Origin: AB-137-C09 sp964458185
Lineage (GTDB): Bacteria; Pseudomonadota; Zetaproteobacteria; Mariprofundales; Mariprofundaceae
Length of the DNA stretch: 64,000 bases
Assembly: GCA_964458185.1 (NCBI GenBank)
Contig: CAYWFG010000006.1
Coordinates: forward strand, 1-64,000
Direction: 5' to 3'
Both the position numbers and the translations under genes were made by a program. Below the pieces are notes generated by a model that made no database searches, was not told the DNA's origin, and worked only from the letters and a program-made list of their open reading frames with translations. Of this stretch, positions 1-8,983 are shown piece by piece (within the stretch, counting starts at the first letter, position 1; each line of letters starts with the position of its first letter).

Positions 1-80
1 CGACTCTAATGCAGAGTCAGATAATAACGATACCTCTGATGATAATAATAGGCATAAATAATATTATTATACATTATTCA

Positions 81-243
81 CTGATGTTACGCAGTTATAC
101 TAAAACCAGTCTCTCGTTCCCATGCTCCTGCGTGGGAATGCATATTATGGGTAAGTATATTGAATATCCGTTCCCACGCAGGAGCATGGGAACGAGGTTC
201 TAATCATCAATATGCTTTAAAAAGGTAAAGTTCGTAACATCAG
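81..243. mobile_element. MITE-like inverted-repeat element with 7-bp target duplication
   Basis: The ends are CTGATGTTACG (81-91) and its exact complement CGTAACATCAG (233-243). The bases immediately outside are TTATTCA on the left (74-80) and TTATTCA on the right (244-250), a perfect 7-bp direct repeat as left by transposition. The 163-bp element encodes no transposase, so it would be non-autonomous. Its centre is filled by a large palindrome (113-196). A second element with the same ends lies at 40751-40904. The transposase family that would move it cannot be named from here. Confidence 0.7.
113..196. repeat. REP/BIME-like long inverted repeat
   Basis: The 26-base arms 113-138 and 171-196 are perfect reverse complements. 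They contain the core GTTCCCA..CGTGGGAA, a motif type widespread as intergenic palindromes in environmental proteobacteria (from general knowledge). Each arm is also an imperfect palindrome by itself (TTCCCA...TGGGAA), so this is a pair of facing REP-like units. A weaker continuation of pairing (142-146 with 163-167) extends the stem towards the loop. It could act as a transcription barrier upstream of the polysaccharide operon. Confidence 0.75.
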
Positions 244-295
244 TTATTCATATTAGTTCCTGCAACAATAACAAGACGTTTAGAATGGTGATGGA

Positions 296-325
296 TTCAC
301 TTTAATAGACTGCAAACAATATATT
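296..325 (+). promoter_or_regulatory. Possible sigma70 promoter for the polysaccharide operon
   Basis: TTCACT (296-301) and TATATT (320-325) are 18 bases apart, 33 bases before the first gene of the locus. The -35 box is a poor match and the region is generally AT-rich, so this is only a suggestion. A purine-rich AAAAAGG (346-352) precedes the start codon at 358. Confidence 0.3.
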
Positions 326-357
326 TAATCAATTCACCATGTATTAAAAAGGTCATA

Positions 358-2604
358 ATGACAAGTCATTCTATCTTAGAAAAAGATATTTCCCCCAACT
401 CAAATTTATTAAGCTTACAAGATTATTGGCAAATATTATACGCTGCTAAATATTACATGGTATTAATTATTATGCTTGTTTTAGGTGCTGTTAGCATATA
501 TTTGTATATTACGCCAGCAGTTTATAGCGTAGATGCAATTGTGCAAGTTGAAGAAAGAAGCGGCATGCTGGGCGGTGATATGGAAAAACTTGCTTCATTA
601 TTTGGTGATGGAACATCAAAAATTAATGGGGAAATAGAACTTATCCGTTCTCGTACAATTCTTAGTCGGATTATCGAACATTATCAATTGAATATTGATA
701 TCAAAGAAGATGGCTGGAAGCCATGGCTTCGCTTTAAAAAGAAGTTTAGTCAGAATAATACTAACGTACAAGATCTGTTAGGCATGCCTATTGATTACAT
801 ACCTTTGCATGTAGAAATGCAAGAATTTGAAGTTCCAAAGAAATACAATAGCCGTTATCTGAAGGTATATATGGATAGTCCTATAAGCTATATTATGATG
901 GATAACGATGAAAACATCTTGCTGCAGGGTAATACAGAAGAACGAATTGAAAAAAATGGCTTTATTATAGATTTTTCAGTCATCAATGCCGAGCAAGGGC
1001 AATACTTTTATATAACAAAAATAAATATGTTTGATGCCATTCAAAACCTCCTTAATTCTCTCTCCATACGCGAAAAAAGTAAAGATAGCGACCTTATTCA
1101 AGTCTCTTTTAAAAGTACTGACCCTGAATTAGCGGGTGAAATTGTGAATTCGCTAGTGCATGATTATGTAATGCAAAATATTCAACGGCATTCAGAGGAA
1201 GCGAGCAAATCAATTCGTTTTTTGGAACATCAACTGCCAGCGATTCAAAAAGAGTTAAAAGTAGCTGAATCTCTATTGAATAAATTTCGTACTAATAATC
1301 AATCATTAAACCTTCAAGAAGAAGGAAAATCATTATTGGATCAAATGGTAGCAGTACAACAGCAGATCTCTCAAACTGAAGTAGAGCGATCTGCTATGAA
1401 ATTAAAATACACAACGCATCACCCTATGATTCAGTCAATTGATGCTCGACTTTCTCGGTTGGCAAAAGAAGCCTATACACTTGAATTACGTATGAGAAAA
1501 ATGCCGAAAACTGAACAAAAAGTACTCACTCTAATGCGTGAAAAACGAGTGAAGAATGATATGTATACTTTTTTACTCAATAAACTACAGGAGCTGCGAG
1601 TTGTTCAGGCAGGGACTGTTGGTAATGTTCGAGTGGTTGATTACGCGATGATACCCTCCACGCCGATCAGTCCTAAAAAACCTAAAATTATGATAGCAGC
1701 CTTTGTGGCTGGATTTTTTTTAGGTGTTTTATATATATTTGTACGCACTGTTATGCGTACTGTTATTGTTGACCCAGAAGTGTTAGAACGAATAACTTCA
1801 AAATCTGTTGTTGTAAGTATTCCCCACAGTGATGTACAAAAATCACGTAGTAAAAGTATGGCAGAATGGAAAAAATTACCCCCCCAAGATAAAATGGAGG
1901 AAAGAAACTTTTTACTCACCATGGACAATAGTAGCGATGCTTCAAGTGAGGCTTTATTAAGCCTTCGTACTAGCCTTCATTTTATGTTGCCTTCAAAAGA
2001 AGAAAACATTATCGCTATTTCAGGTCCTTCAGCATCATTGGGGAAAAGTTTTATCTCAGCGAATATCAGTGCATTACTTGCATCTTATGGCGAGCAGAAA
2101 ATTTTACTCGTGGATGCTGATTTGCGTCGTGGTCATCTGCATGATTATTTTGGTATTGCAAAGCGAAATAAGGGGCTAACAGAGGCTATTGATAGTAGCT
2201 TGTCTTGGCAAGAATACGTGCAGCCAACATCCATAGAAAACTTAGATATTTTAACCACTGGAGAGTTACCCGCGAACCCAGCAAATACCTTGATGAAGAA
2301 AAAGTTTGCTGAAATTTTAAGCGAAGCTTCTAAATTGTATGATATTGTATGGATTGATACTCCCCCTGTATTGGTAGCTACCGATGCGACATTGATTGGT
2401 AGACAAGCAGATGTGCAATTATTATTACTTCGCTTTGCTATGAGTACAGAATCTGAAGTGAAGGAGTCTATTCGTCGCTTGCATGCAGCAGGCGTTGCTG
2501 TTGATGGCTTATTATTAAATGATGTGAACCTTGATGATAGCCGTTATGGTTATTATTATGGTAAATACTACGGAAAGTATTATGCCTACCATAAAGAACG
2601 TTAG
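358..2604 (+). CDS. Wzc-like tyrosine autokinase and chain-length determinant
   Basis: An inner-membrane polysaccharide copolymerase fused to a BY-kinase, which controls polymer length and export together with an outer-membrane Wza-type channel (not in this window). Order seen: TM1 at about 32-52, a Wzz periplasmic domain with coiled coil, the family signature GNVR at 422-425, TM2 at about 444-463, then the kinase with Walker A GPSASLGKS (556-564), Walker A' LLVDADLRR (583-591) and Walker B IDTPP (666-670). The last 20 residues are a tyrosine-rich tail built from YYGK units, the usual autophosphorylation cluster. At 748 residues it has the normal full length. It is the first gene of the locus and is followed after 3 bases by the SGNH protein gene. 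Confidence 0.92.
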   Translation: MTSHSILEKDISPNSNLLSLQDYWQILYAAKYYMVLIIMLVLGAVSIYLYITPAVYSVDAIVQVEERSGMLGGDMEKLASLFGDGTSKINGEIELIRSRTILSRIIEHYQLNIDIKEDGWKPWLRFKKKFSQNNTNVQDLLGMPIDYIPLHVEMQEFEVPKKYNSRYLKVYMDSPISYIMMDNDENILLQGNTEERIEKNGFIIDFSVINAEQGQYFYITKINMFDAIQNLLNSLSIREKSKDSDLIQVSFKSTDPELAGEIVNSLVHDYVMQNIQRHSEEASKSIRFLEHQLPAIQKELKVAESLLNKFRTNNQSLNLQEEGKSLLDQMVAVQQQISQTEVERSAMKLKYTTHHPMIQSIDARLSRLAKEAYTLELRMRKMPKTEQKVLTLMREKRVKNDMYTFLLNKLQELRVVQAGTVGNVRVVDYAMIPSTPISPKKPKIMIAAFVAGFFLGVLYIFVRTVMRTVIVDPEVLERITSKSVVVSIPHSDVQKSRSKSMAEWKKLPPQDKMEERNFLLTMDNSSDASSEALLSLRTSLHFMLPSKEENIIAISGPSASLGKSFISANISALLASYGEQKILLVDADLRRGHLHDYFGIAKRNKGLTEAIDSSLSWQEYVQPTSIENLDILTTGELPANPANTLMKKKFAEILSEASKLYDIVWIDTPPVLVATDATLIGRQADVQLLLLRFAMSTESEVKESIRRLHAAGVAVDGLLLNDVNLDDSRYGYYYGKYYGKYYAYHKER

Positions 2605-2607
2605 TTT

Positions 2608-3702
2608 ATGAAAAATAGTCGCAAAAAAGAAATGATATTGAATCTATTTATTATCATTATAACATCATTATTGATGTTTGCTGCAGCAGAAATGGTTGTT
2701 CGGCTGTTGTATAAAGATACGATTGTTATGTATCCTCGATATACGACATCGGCTCAGTATGATGATTTTAAAATTCGAAGAATTCAACCGAGTATCACAT
2801 TTAATCACGCCGATGTTGATGGTCACTGGATATTTCAAACGAATAGGGAGGGGTTCCGCAACCTGCATGACTTTGATGTGCAAAAAAAACTGGGGGTGTT
2901 ACGTATCGCTGCTATTGGCGATTCTCATACGCAAGGCTATGAGGTTCACCAGAATAATACTTTTTCTTCAGTTATTCAAAACAAATTGATGGCTAAAGGT
3001 ATTAAGGCAGAGGTCATGAATACTGGCGTTTCAGGTTTTAGTACAGCAGAAGAACTTATTTTATTGGATCATGGTTTACGTAAATATAATCCTGATGTGA
3101 TTGTTTTAGGTTTTTTTGCCAATGATTATAACGATAATATGAAAACTGGTTTGTTTACGCTCAATACAGCAGGTGAACTTGAGTTAACAAAAAAGGTGTA
3201 TCTGCCAGGTGTTGCTATTCAGGATGCTATTTATACTATTCCAGGTATCCGTTGGTTAAGTGAAAACTCTTATTTCTACTCGTTTTTATTCAATCAAACG
3301 TGGGTTTATTTTAAAACTCGTTTATCTAGATCGAATCAAGTGGAGTATGCCGTAAAAAATACTCAAGCATTGCCTATGGAAGAGGCTTTAACCAACGAAT
3401 TATTAAAAGAATTATGCCAAGTCAGCCATAATATTGGAGCAAAGCTTGTGATACTGGATATCCCTCAGGCATCGACCGTTGATAATGCCATTGAAAAAAG
3501 CTCTATGCTGCCATCTACAATGAGAGTTGCACAACAATGTGCTGATGCTGTTTTATCAAAAGAAACATTTAATGAATTTTTGGGTATTCATGTTTTACAT
3601 GTCCCGCATGGACACCATCATTTATCTGAAGTTGGTCATGCGCTCTTTGGTGTTGCTGTAGCTGAACGAATCATGACGCTTCAATCTATGACTGTGCGCT
3701 GA
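2608..3702 (+). CDS. Membrane-anchored SGNH/GDSL-hydrolase-like protein
   Basis: An N-terminal membrane segment (about residues 9-28) is followed by an SGNH-fold domain. Block I is IGDSH with Ser106, block II has Gly140 in NTGVSG, and block III has Asn172 in FFANDY. Block V reads HGHHHLSEVGH: the catalytic His position (His338) is kept, but the Asp normally three residues before it is Gly335. Such proteins in polysaccharide loci usually add or remove O-acyl groups; with the Asp lost, activity is uncertain and it may be a structural or binding version. It sits directly between the Wzc-like kinase and the flippase, so a role in acylation or handling of the same polymer is inferred. Confidence 0.75.
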   Translation: MKNSRKKEMILNLFIIIITSLLMFAAAEMVVRLLYKDTIVMYPRYTTSAQYDDFKIRRIQPSITFNHADVDGHWIFQTNREGFRNLHDFDVQKKLGVLRIAAIGDSHTQGYEVHQNNTFSSVIQNKLMAKGIKAEVMNTGVSGFSTAEELILLDHGLRKYNPDVIVLGFFANDYNDNMKTGLFTLNTAGELELTKKVYLPGVAIQDAIYTIPGIRWLSENSYFYSFLFNQTWVYFKTRLSRSNQVEYAVKNTQALPMEEALTNELLKELCQVSHNIGAKLVILDIPQASTVDNAIEKSSMLPSTMRVAQQCADAVLSKETFNEFLGIHVLHVPHGHHHLSEVGHALFGVAVAERIMTLQSMTVR

Positions 3703-3703
3703 T

Positions 3704-5077
3704 TTGACCAATCCCTCCCCTTCTTATGGACTCAAAAAAAGATTATTAACAGGCGGGGGGTGGGCAGTTTTTGGTCGTCTGGCGGCTGTAACACTTGCCT
3801 TATTGATTAATATCCTTCTGGCTCGATTACTTGATGTAAGAAATATGGGGCTTTATTTTTTAACCTTTAGTCTTGTTTCTATTTTAACGATTATTGCTCA
3901 AGCAGGCTTTAATCAAGTTCTAGTGCGTTTGGTCGCAGAGTCGTTAGAGCAGCAACGTATAAAGCGATTAAAAAATATTATTCGATCTTGTTTTATGTTT
4001 TGCCTATTCACTACATCAGCATGTGTTCTGTTGATGCAGTTTGGATTGGTTGAGTGGCTAGCAATCTATATCGTCCATTCCTCCTCCTTGACTGAGGCGT
4101 CGAATTTACTTGTTTTTTGGGTGATAGCTATGACAGCAATTAAATTGATTGCTGAATGTTTTCGGGGTCTGCACGATATTCGTTATGCTTCACTGTTTGG
4201 TATTGTAGTTCAATCATTTCTCTTTTTGTTAGCCTTGCTTTGGCTCTGGTTTTATGATCAGCAGCCTAACCTCAACGAGGTTTTGCAATGGGCAGTATGG
4301 GCAATATACCTGAGTTTAATTATTGCGGTGTGGTGTTTGCGTAATGCTTTACAGCGATTGCCAGAGTCATTGGATGAATGTGATGAAAAAAATGACAATA
4401 AAGGTAAGTTATGGCAGATGGCTTGGCCCTTGATGCTCATTAATGTTACTGTTTTCACATTAAGCCAAGCTGATCTATGGATTGTTGGTTTTTTTTGCGA
4501 TAAAGATGCTGTAGCTGTTTACGGTGCTGCTTCGCGTATTGCTGTGATGATGTTGATTGTAACAACGCTATTACAGGCTTTTATGCCTCCTATTATCGCC
4601 CAATTTAATGCGCGGAAGGATATGCAAACCTTGCAAGTATTATTGCAAGCAGGTGCGGCATTAAACAGCCTACTTGTATTTCCCTTGCTTTTATTATTAA
4701 TTATATTTCCTGAAGTAATACTGTCATTGCTTTTTGGCAATGCCTATATGAAAGCCCATTGGGTGATGTTTTTTCTTTCATTGGGACTCTTTGTGAATGT
4801 ATTGACAGGGATGCGAGGCTATGTATTGATGATGACAGGACATGAACGGAGGGAAATGAGGATCGCTGTAGTTGGTGGCGCTATGAATATTCTCTTTTGT
4901 TCGCTTGGTGCTATCTATGCTGGAATCAATGGTGTGGCTGTTGGTGCCATGAGTGCCATGATATTACAATGTTTGGCAGAGTTGTTTGTTGTAAAAAAGA
5001 CTGTAGGGATTTGGACATGGGCAAAACCTATAAGTTTATGGACTATGGGCAATCAATGGAGGAAAAATAATGAATAG
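3704..5077 (+). CDS. Wzx-type polysaccharide flippase
   Basis: A polytopic membrane protein of the oligosaccharide flippase (MATE-like/PST) family that moves undecaprenyl-linked repeat units to the periplasm. The N-terminus has the typical basic stretch and GGGWAVFGRL, then the first helix with LLARLLDVRNMGLYF. About 12 or more hydrophobic helices follow over 457 residues, the usual size. No ATG lies in this frame before about residue 47, and the conserved N-terminus begins upstream of it, so the start is taken as TTG at 3704, one base after the previous stop. The 3' end overlaps the next gene by 8 bases, which suggests coupled translation. Confidence 0.88.
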   Translation: MTNPSPSYGLKKRLLTGGGWAVFGRLAAVTLALLINILLARLLDVRNMGLYFLTFSLVSILTIIAQAGFNQVLVRLVAESLEQQRIKRLKNIIRSCFMFCLFTTSACVLLMQFGLVEWLAIYIVHSSSLTEASNLLVFWVIAMTAIKLIAECFRGLHDIRYASLFGIVVQSFLFLLALLWLWFYDQQPNLNEVLQWAVWAIYLSLIIAVWCLRNALQRLPESLDECDEKNDNKGKLWQMAWPLMLINVTVFTLSQADLWIVGFFCDKDAVAVYGAASRIAVMMLIVTTLLQAFMPPIIAQFNARKDMQTLQVLLQAGAALNSLLVFPLLLLLIIFPEVILSLLFGNAYMKAHWVMFFLSLGLFVNVLTGMRGYVLMMTGHERREMRIAVVGGAMNILFCSLGAIYAGINGVAVGAMSAMILQCLAELFVVKKTVGIWTWAKPISLWTMGNQWRKNNE

Positions 5078-5987
5078 CGAGTGGCTATTATGCGAGTGCT
5101 GTCCTGTTTGTGGAGAAAAAAGTGAGGTTCATCCTCTTGGTGTGATGGAAGATCATTATTATTCATTTGGGCTTCACCGTATTGAAATTCCTCCTGCGGG
5201 TATACCGCTAGCGCGTTGTTCTGATTGTCAGTTGGTCTTTAAACAATGTATACCAAGTCCAGCCTTTTTATCTAAAGCTTTTATTCGTGAAGCAGGCAAC
5301 ATCTGGGATGTTGAATACAATTATGCCCCTGAGGTAAAATTACTCCACAAATATTATGCCAGCAATTTTAATTTGTTGGATATAGGTCCTTCTAATGGTG
5401 ACTTTCTTAAGGCGATGAAAAATCATGCTGATCGCCGTTCAGGTCTTGATGTTGTTCAGCACCCTAAAGTATTAAATTTTGTTGAAGGGGAGTTTATCAC
5501 AGGCTTATTAGATAGTCCTGTTTTAAAGTGGAGTGGTAAAGGCTACGATGTAGTCACTGCCTTTGATGTGTTTGAGCATATATATCAACCCGATCAGGCC
5601 ATGAAAAATTTAAATATGCTACTCAAAAAAGGTGGGCGAGTTTTTATTGAGACAGGAAATTGTGACAGTAGTTGGGCAAGAAAATATGGGATTCCTCATT
5701 GGTGGTATGTGCGTTTATTTGAACATCATGTTTTTTGGTCGCCAACATCGCTCACTGCTATTGCTAAGAAACATGGTTTTGCTGTAGAACAGGTGGTGAA
5801 AAAGCGTCATAAACGCTGGCATTATGAAACATTGCTTTTTGTATGTTCCTCGACGATGCGTTCAGTACTATGGCGTTGTTCGCCATGGCTATTTAAAAAG
5901 ATTCGATCATGGCAAGGAAAAAACCCAAAACAACCACGCTCTCCATTTATTTTAGATCATGTCCTTGTGGTATTACGAAAGCTATAA
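5070..5987 (+). CDS. Class I SAM-dependent methyltransferase with zinc-ribbon N-terminus
   Basis: The N-terminal part has two CxxC pairs (Cys11/Cys14 and Cys50/Cys53) that look like a zinc ribbon. A class I methyltransferase fold follows: motif I LLDIGPSNGDF at about 103-113, VVTAFDVFEHI as motif II, and a GGRVFIETG motif III. Such enzymes in polysaccharide clusters commonly methylate sugars or sugar-nucleotide intermediates. The ATG at 5070 follows a good GGAGG and lies inside the end of the flippase gene. The exact substrate cannot be read from sequence. Confidence 0.85.
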   Translation: MNSEWLLCECCPVCGEKSEVHPLGVMEDHYYSFGLHRIEIPPAGIPLARCSDCQLVFKQCIPSPAFLSKAFIREAGNIWDVEYNYAPEVKLLHKYYASNFNLLDIGPSNGDFLKAMKNHADRRSGLDVVQHPKVLNFVEGEFITGLLDSPVLKWSGKGYDVVTAFDVFEHIYQPDQAMKNLNMLLKKGGRVFIETGNCDSSWARKYGIPHWWYVRLFEHHVFWSPTSLTAIAKKHGFAVEQVVKKRHKRWHYETLLFVCSSTMRSVLWRCSPWLFKKIRSWQGKNPKQPRSPFILDHVLVVLRKL

Positions 5988-5992
5988 TTGCA

Positions 5993-7291
5993 ATGTCACT
6001 TCTGTATAAGAACCTAGAAAAAAAACCCATTCCTTTATCAAAAGATGATGAGAATAGCCTATCTTACCCTAGTAAAGGTGTGGGCTATTTTCTTATACTG
6101 CTGCTTATTATCTCTTCATCTCATGCTTTTATGGCGTTTTACCACGATGCATTGATTGCTTTTTCTGCGTTAGTTATTGGCGTTTTATTGTTACATTATC
6201 AAAGAAAGATCCCAGCGTTGATGTTTCTTTATATTGTTTTTTTTGTCCTATGGTTACTGTACATGGGATGGCATTGGCAGTTTTTTAATATAAATACAGC
6301 GATTGGTTTTTTCTGCCGTGTTTTTATTGCACTGGGAGTGATGCTGTTGCTTCATCGACGTTTTTTCTTTATTTTTGTTGATGTGGTTTATGTGCTAACA
6401 TGTATTAGCTTACCGTTATTTATTATTGGCTTGGTTTTTCCCGTTGCTCTAGAACAGTTGCAAGCTATACTAAGTCTTGCACCCAATATTTTCTTGGTGG
6501 ATCAAGGTGATTTTGTTGGTTGGGGTCGAGTAAATTTTCTTGTTTATACATTCAGCTTAGAACGATTGGGTCAAAATCATGGTTTTTTATGGGAGCCTAC
6601 TGCTTTTGCAGCAATTTTATTGCTCGCGCTAATGACGAACTTGCTTTATAATGGGATAGCATTCGATCAAAAAAATATCGTTTTTTTAATTGGGCTGCTA
6701 TCTACTTTTTCAACAACTGGGGCAATTTCTATTGTTTGTGTTGCAGCCTTTGTAATGATGAATAAAAAATCTAATTTTAAAATGGGCGTGTTTTTTTTTC
6801 TTATACCAGTTATACTTTTTTTTCTTAGCCAAGATTTCTTGTGGGGGAAGATATCTCGCGAGTTTGAACGTGGTGATGATATTTCCCAAGTGAATACAGA
6901 ACTCACACATATGGGTAACAGTAGACTTTCAAGTTTTTTATGGGATATGCGTGATTTTAAGACCGCGCCATTTTTTGGTATTGGTATTTTTGAAGAGACG
7001 CGCTACAATGGTTTTCAGACACTGGGCAGTGTGAATGGCCTTTCTGATACGCTGGTACGTTTTGGTTTGCTGGGAACGTTAGTATTTCTATTGAGTTATT
7101 ATTTTTCATTTGCTCGCATGACAACAGAGCAAGGCTTGCGTGGTGGCTGGTTGTTTGTATTGTTATTGTTAATTCTTTCTTGGTCAGAACGATTAACTAT
7201 GCTACCACTGTTTATGGTGTTTCAATTTTATGCCTACACCCATAACCCTAACAGTATGCTGGCGGAACAAAAACAAGATAATGTTTTATAA
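5993..7291 (+). CDS. O-antigen polymerase/ligase-like membrane protein (Wzy candidate)
   Basis: About 10-12 hydrophobic helices with a large periplasmic loop in the second half. The segment LGQNHGFLWEPTAFAA resembles the conserved loop of O-antigen polymerase/ligase family proteins (xGxxxEPxxF). Given the neighbouring flippase and Wzc-like protein, it is best read as the Wzy polymerase that joins repeat units in the periplasm. The frame is open from 5909, inside the previous gene, but the ATG at 5993 right after the preceding stop is the sensible start (432 residues). The codons are very T-rich, as expected for membrane segments. Confidence 0.82.
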   Translation: MSLLYKNLEKKPIPLSKDDENSLSYPSKGVGYFLILLLIISSSHAFMAFYHDALIAFSALVIGVLLLHYQRKIPALMFLYIVFFVLWLLYMGWHWQFFNINTAIGFFCRVFIALGVMLLLHRRFFFIFVDVVYVLTCISLPLFIIGLVFPVALEQLQAILSLAPNIFLVDQGDFVGWGRVNFLVYTFSLERLGQNHGFLWEPTAFAAILLLALMTNLLYNGIAFDQKNIVFLIGLLSTFSTTGAISIVCVAAFVMMNKKSNFKMGVFFFLIPVILFFLSQDFLWGKISREFERGDDISQVNTELTHMGNSRLSSFLWDMRDFKTAPFFGIGIFEETRYNGFQTLGSVNGLSDTLVRFGLLGTLVFLLSYYFSFARMTTEQGLRGGWLFVLLLLILSWSERLTMLPLFMVFQFYAYTHNPNSMLAEQKQDNVL

Positions 7292-7303
7292 AAAGGATGG
7301 TAG

Positions 7304-8086
7304 ATGCGCGGATTTATTAAAGCACTGTTGAAAAAAACACTTAAGTTAGCTGGAGGCTTCTATCTGTCACGCATGCGTAGCAGTATGGATGAAGTGTTAG
7401 ATCAATTAAAGTTATTGGGAATAGCACCCAAAACTATTTTTGATGTTGGTGTTGCTAATGGTACAGAAGATATGTATCAAGCTTTTCCTAATAGTCACTT
7501 TGTTTTGATTGAGCCGCTGAAAGAATTCGAAGGTGACCTTGAACGTATTAGAGCGCAATACCATGTTGATTATGTTGTTGCTGCAGCTTCTGATCAAGAA
7601 GGTGTAACAACATTTTATGTACACCCAGACTTATGTGGTTCGTCGTTATTGCAAGAAACTGAGGGTAAACATGTTGATGGTGAAGCTCGCAATGTCCCGA
7701 CGATTCGGCTTGACCATTATGCTGAAAAACATGACCTGCAACCGCCATATTTAATTAAAATTGACGTTCAAGGCGGTGAGTTGAAAGTTCTTGCTGGTGC
7801 TGAAGGTTTATTGCAAGACACTGATGCTGTTATTCTTGAGGTTTCTCTATTTGGCTTTTTTGTTGATGGACCACAGTTTTCGGATGTTGTCTCTACCATG
7901 AAGAGTTATGGCTTTGTTGTTTATGAAATTTTTGACGCAAGAAACCGTCCTTTCGATGGTGCGCTTGCTCAGGTTGATATGCTCTTTGTTCGTGAAGATA
8001 GCCCCTTACGTCGTCACCATGTCTATGCCAATAAAGACCAGCGTGAAGCTCAAAATAAAAAAATCCGCAGGATGATGAATCAATAA
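7304..8086 (+). CDS. FkbM-family methyltransferase
   Basis: A SAM-dependent methyltransferase of the FkbM type. Visible landmarks are IFDVGVANGTED (motif I, about 45-56), HFVLIEPLKEF, the loop with SSLLQET, VPTIRLDHY, and YLIKIDVQGGELKVLAGAEGLL, the family's hallmark second half. Members O-methylate sugars or polyketides; here a sugar of the polymer is the likely target. The gene follows the polymerase by 12 bases with an AAAAGGATGG ribosome site and is followed by a glycosyltransferase after 3 bases. Confidence 0.88.
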   Translation: MRGFIKALLKKTLKLAGGFYLSRMRSSMDEVLDQLKLLGIAPKTIFDVGVANGTEDMYQAFPNSHFVLIEPLKEFEGDLERIRAQYHVDYVVAAASDQEGVTTFYVHPDLCGSSLLQETEGKHVDGEARNVPTIRLDHYAEKHDLQPPYLIKIDVQGGELKVLAGAEGLLQDTDAVILEVSLFGFFVDGPQFSDVVSTMKSYGFVVYEIFDARNRPFDGALAQVDMLFVREDSPLRRHHVYANKDQREAQNKKIRRMMNQ

Positions 8087-8089
8087 ACA

Positions 8090-8983
8090 ATGGCAGTAGA
8101 TTTTCCTCTTGTATATGTGGTGTTTCCTGTCTATAATAGAAAAGCTAGCACGCTGGCTTTTCTTCAACAGCTTGCCGAGCAAGATTATCCAAACATTCAG
8201 GCTGTAGTGTGTGATGATGCCTCTTCTGATGGTACAGCCGAGGCTATCAGCCAAGGCTTTCCTAATTGTGAGTTACTCCATGGAAATGGAAGGTTATGGT
8301 GGACGGCAGGCATTAACCGTTGTATTGATGCTGTGCTAAAGCATGCCCATGCTCATGATTTTATCTTAACAATAAATGATGATGTCTATCTTAATAAAGA
8401 CTATATCTCTCAAAAGGTTGCTAGAGCTAAAGAAATGCCGAAGTCTATTATTGGTTCTGTTTGTGTAGATAAAGAATCACCTGATACGATAGAGACATCT
8501 GGACTGACTTTATCAAAATCACATTGTACATTGCATCCGTTGTTTCCTCACCGTTCAAGCCTAACAACCATGAAAAAACGATGCACAGAACTTGTTGCAG
8601 CTACTCATTTGCCCGGTAAAGGCGTATTAATCCCTGTTGATGTTTATCGGCAGCTAGGTTTGTATAATGAAAAGTATTTACCGCAGTATCATGCAGATAC
8701 TGAATTTACTCATCGTGCTAGCCTTGCTGGTATTGCTGTATGGGTCGATATGCATTCCTGTGTTTTTAGCGATGTTAATCGTTACAATGCAGGGAAGTTT
8801 TCAAACAAGGTGAGTTTTAAACAACTTTTATATTCAATTAGAAGTCCTTATGGGCTAAACTCATGGCGTGCTTATAACTATCTTGCCTCATGTTACTTTC
8901 CTCATCAGCGATTTCGTTATCTGTTTATCACCTACATTAAAATATTAGGTGGAATCCTTAAACGTAAAATAAGGCATGCATGA
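8090..8983 (+). CDS. Family 2 glycosyltransferase (GT-A fold)
   Basis: A cytoplasmic GT2 transferase. The N-terminus has YVVFPVYNRKAS, followed by VCDDASSDGT and the GNGRLWWTAGIN block typical of rhamnosyltransferase-like members. NDDV at about 97-100 serves as the DxD-type metal site, and HADTEF is the probable catalytic-base region. It would add one sugar to the lipid-linked repeat unit. Its last four bases (ATGA) are shared with the start of the next glycosyltransferase gene. Donor and linkage cannot be inferred reliably. Confidence 0.88.
   Translation: MAVDFPLVYVVFPVYNRKASTLAFLQQLAEQDYPNIQAVVCDDASSDGTAEAISQGFPNCELLHGNGRLWWTAGINRCIDAVLKHAHAHDFILTINDDVYLNKDYISQKVARAKEMPKSIIGSVCVDKESPDTIETSGLTLSKSHCTLHPLFPHRSSLTTMKKRCTELVAATHLPGKGVLIPVDVYRQLGLYNEKYLPQYHADTEFTHRASLAGIAVWVDMHSCVFSDVNRYNAGKFSNKVSFKQLLYSIRSPYGLNSWRAYNYLASCYFPHQRFRYLFITYIKILGGILKRKIRHA

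Noticed and set aside
9..203. Open frame of 64 codons at the left end
   Set aside because: It runs through the MITE-like element and its REP-type palindrome; there is no ribosome site and no protein-like composition.
2668..2989. Alternative-frame and antisense open frames inside the SGNH gene
   Set aside because: They are shadows of the real gene with no ribosome site and no recognisable family; the same holds for the many other antisense frames in the window.
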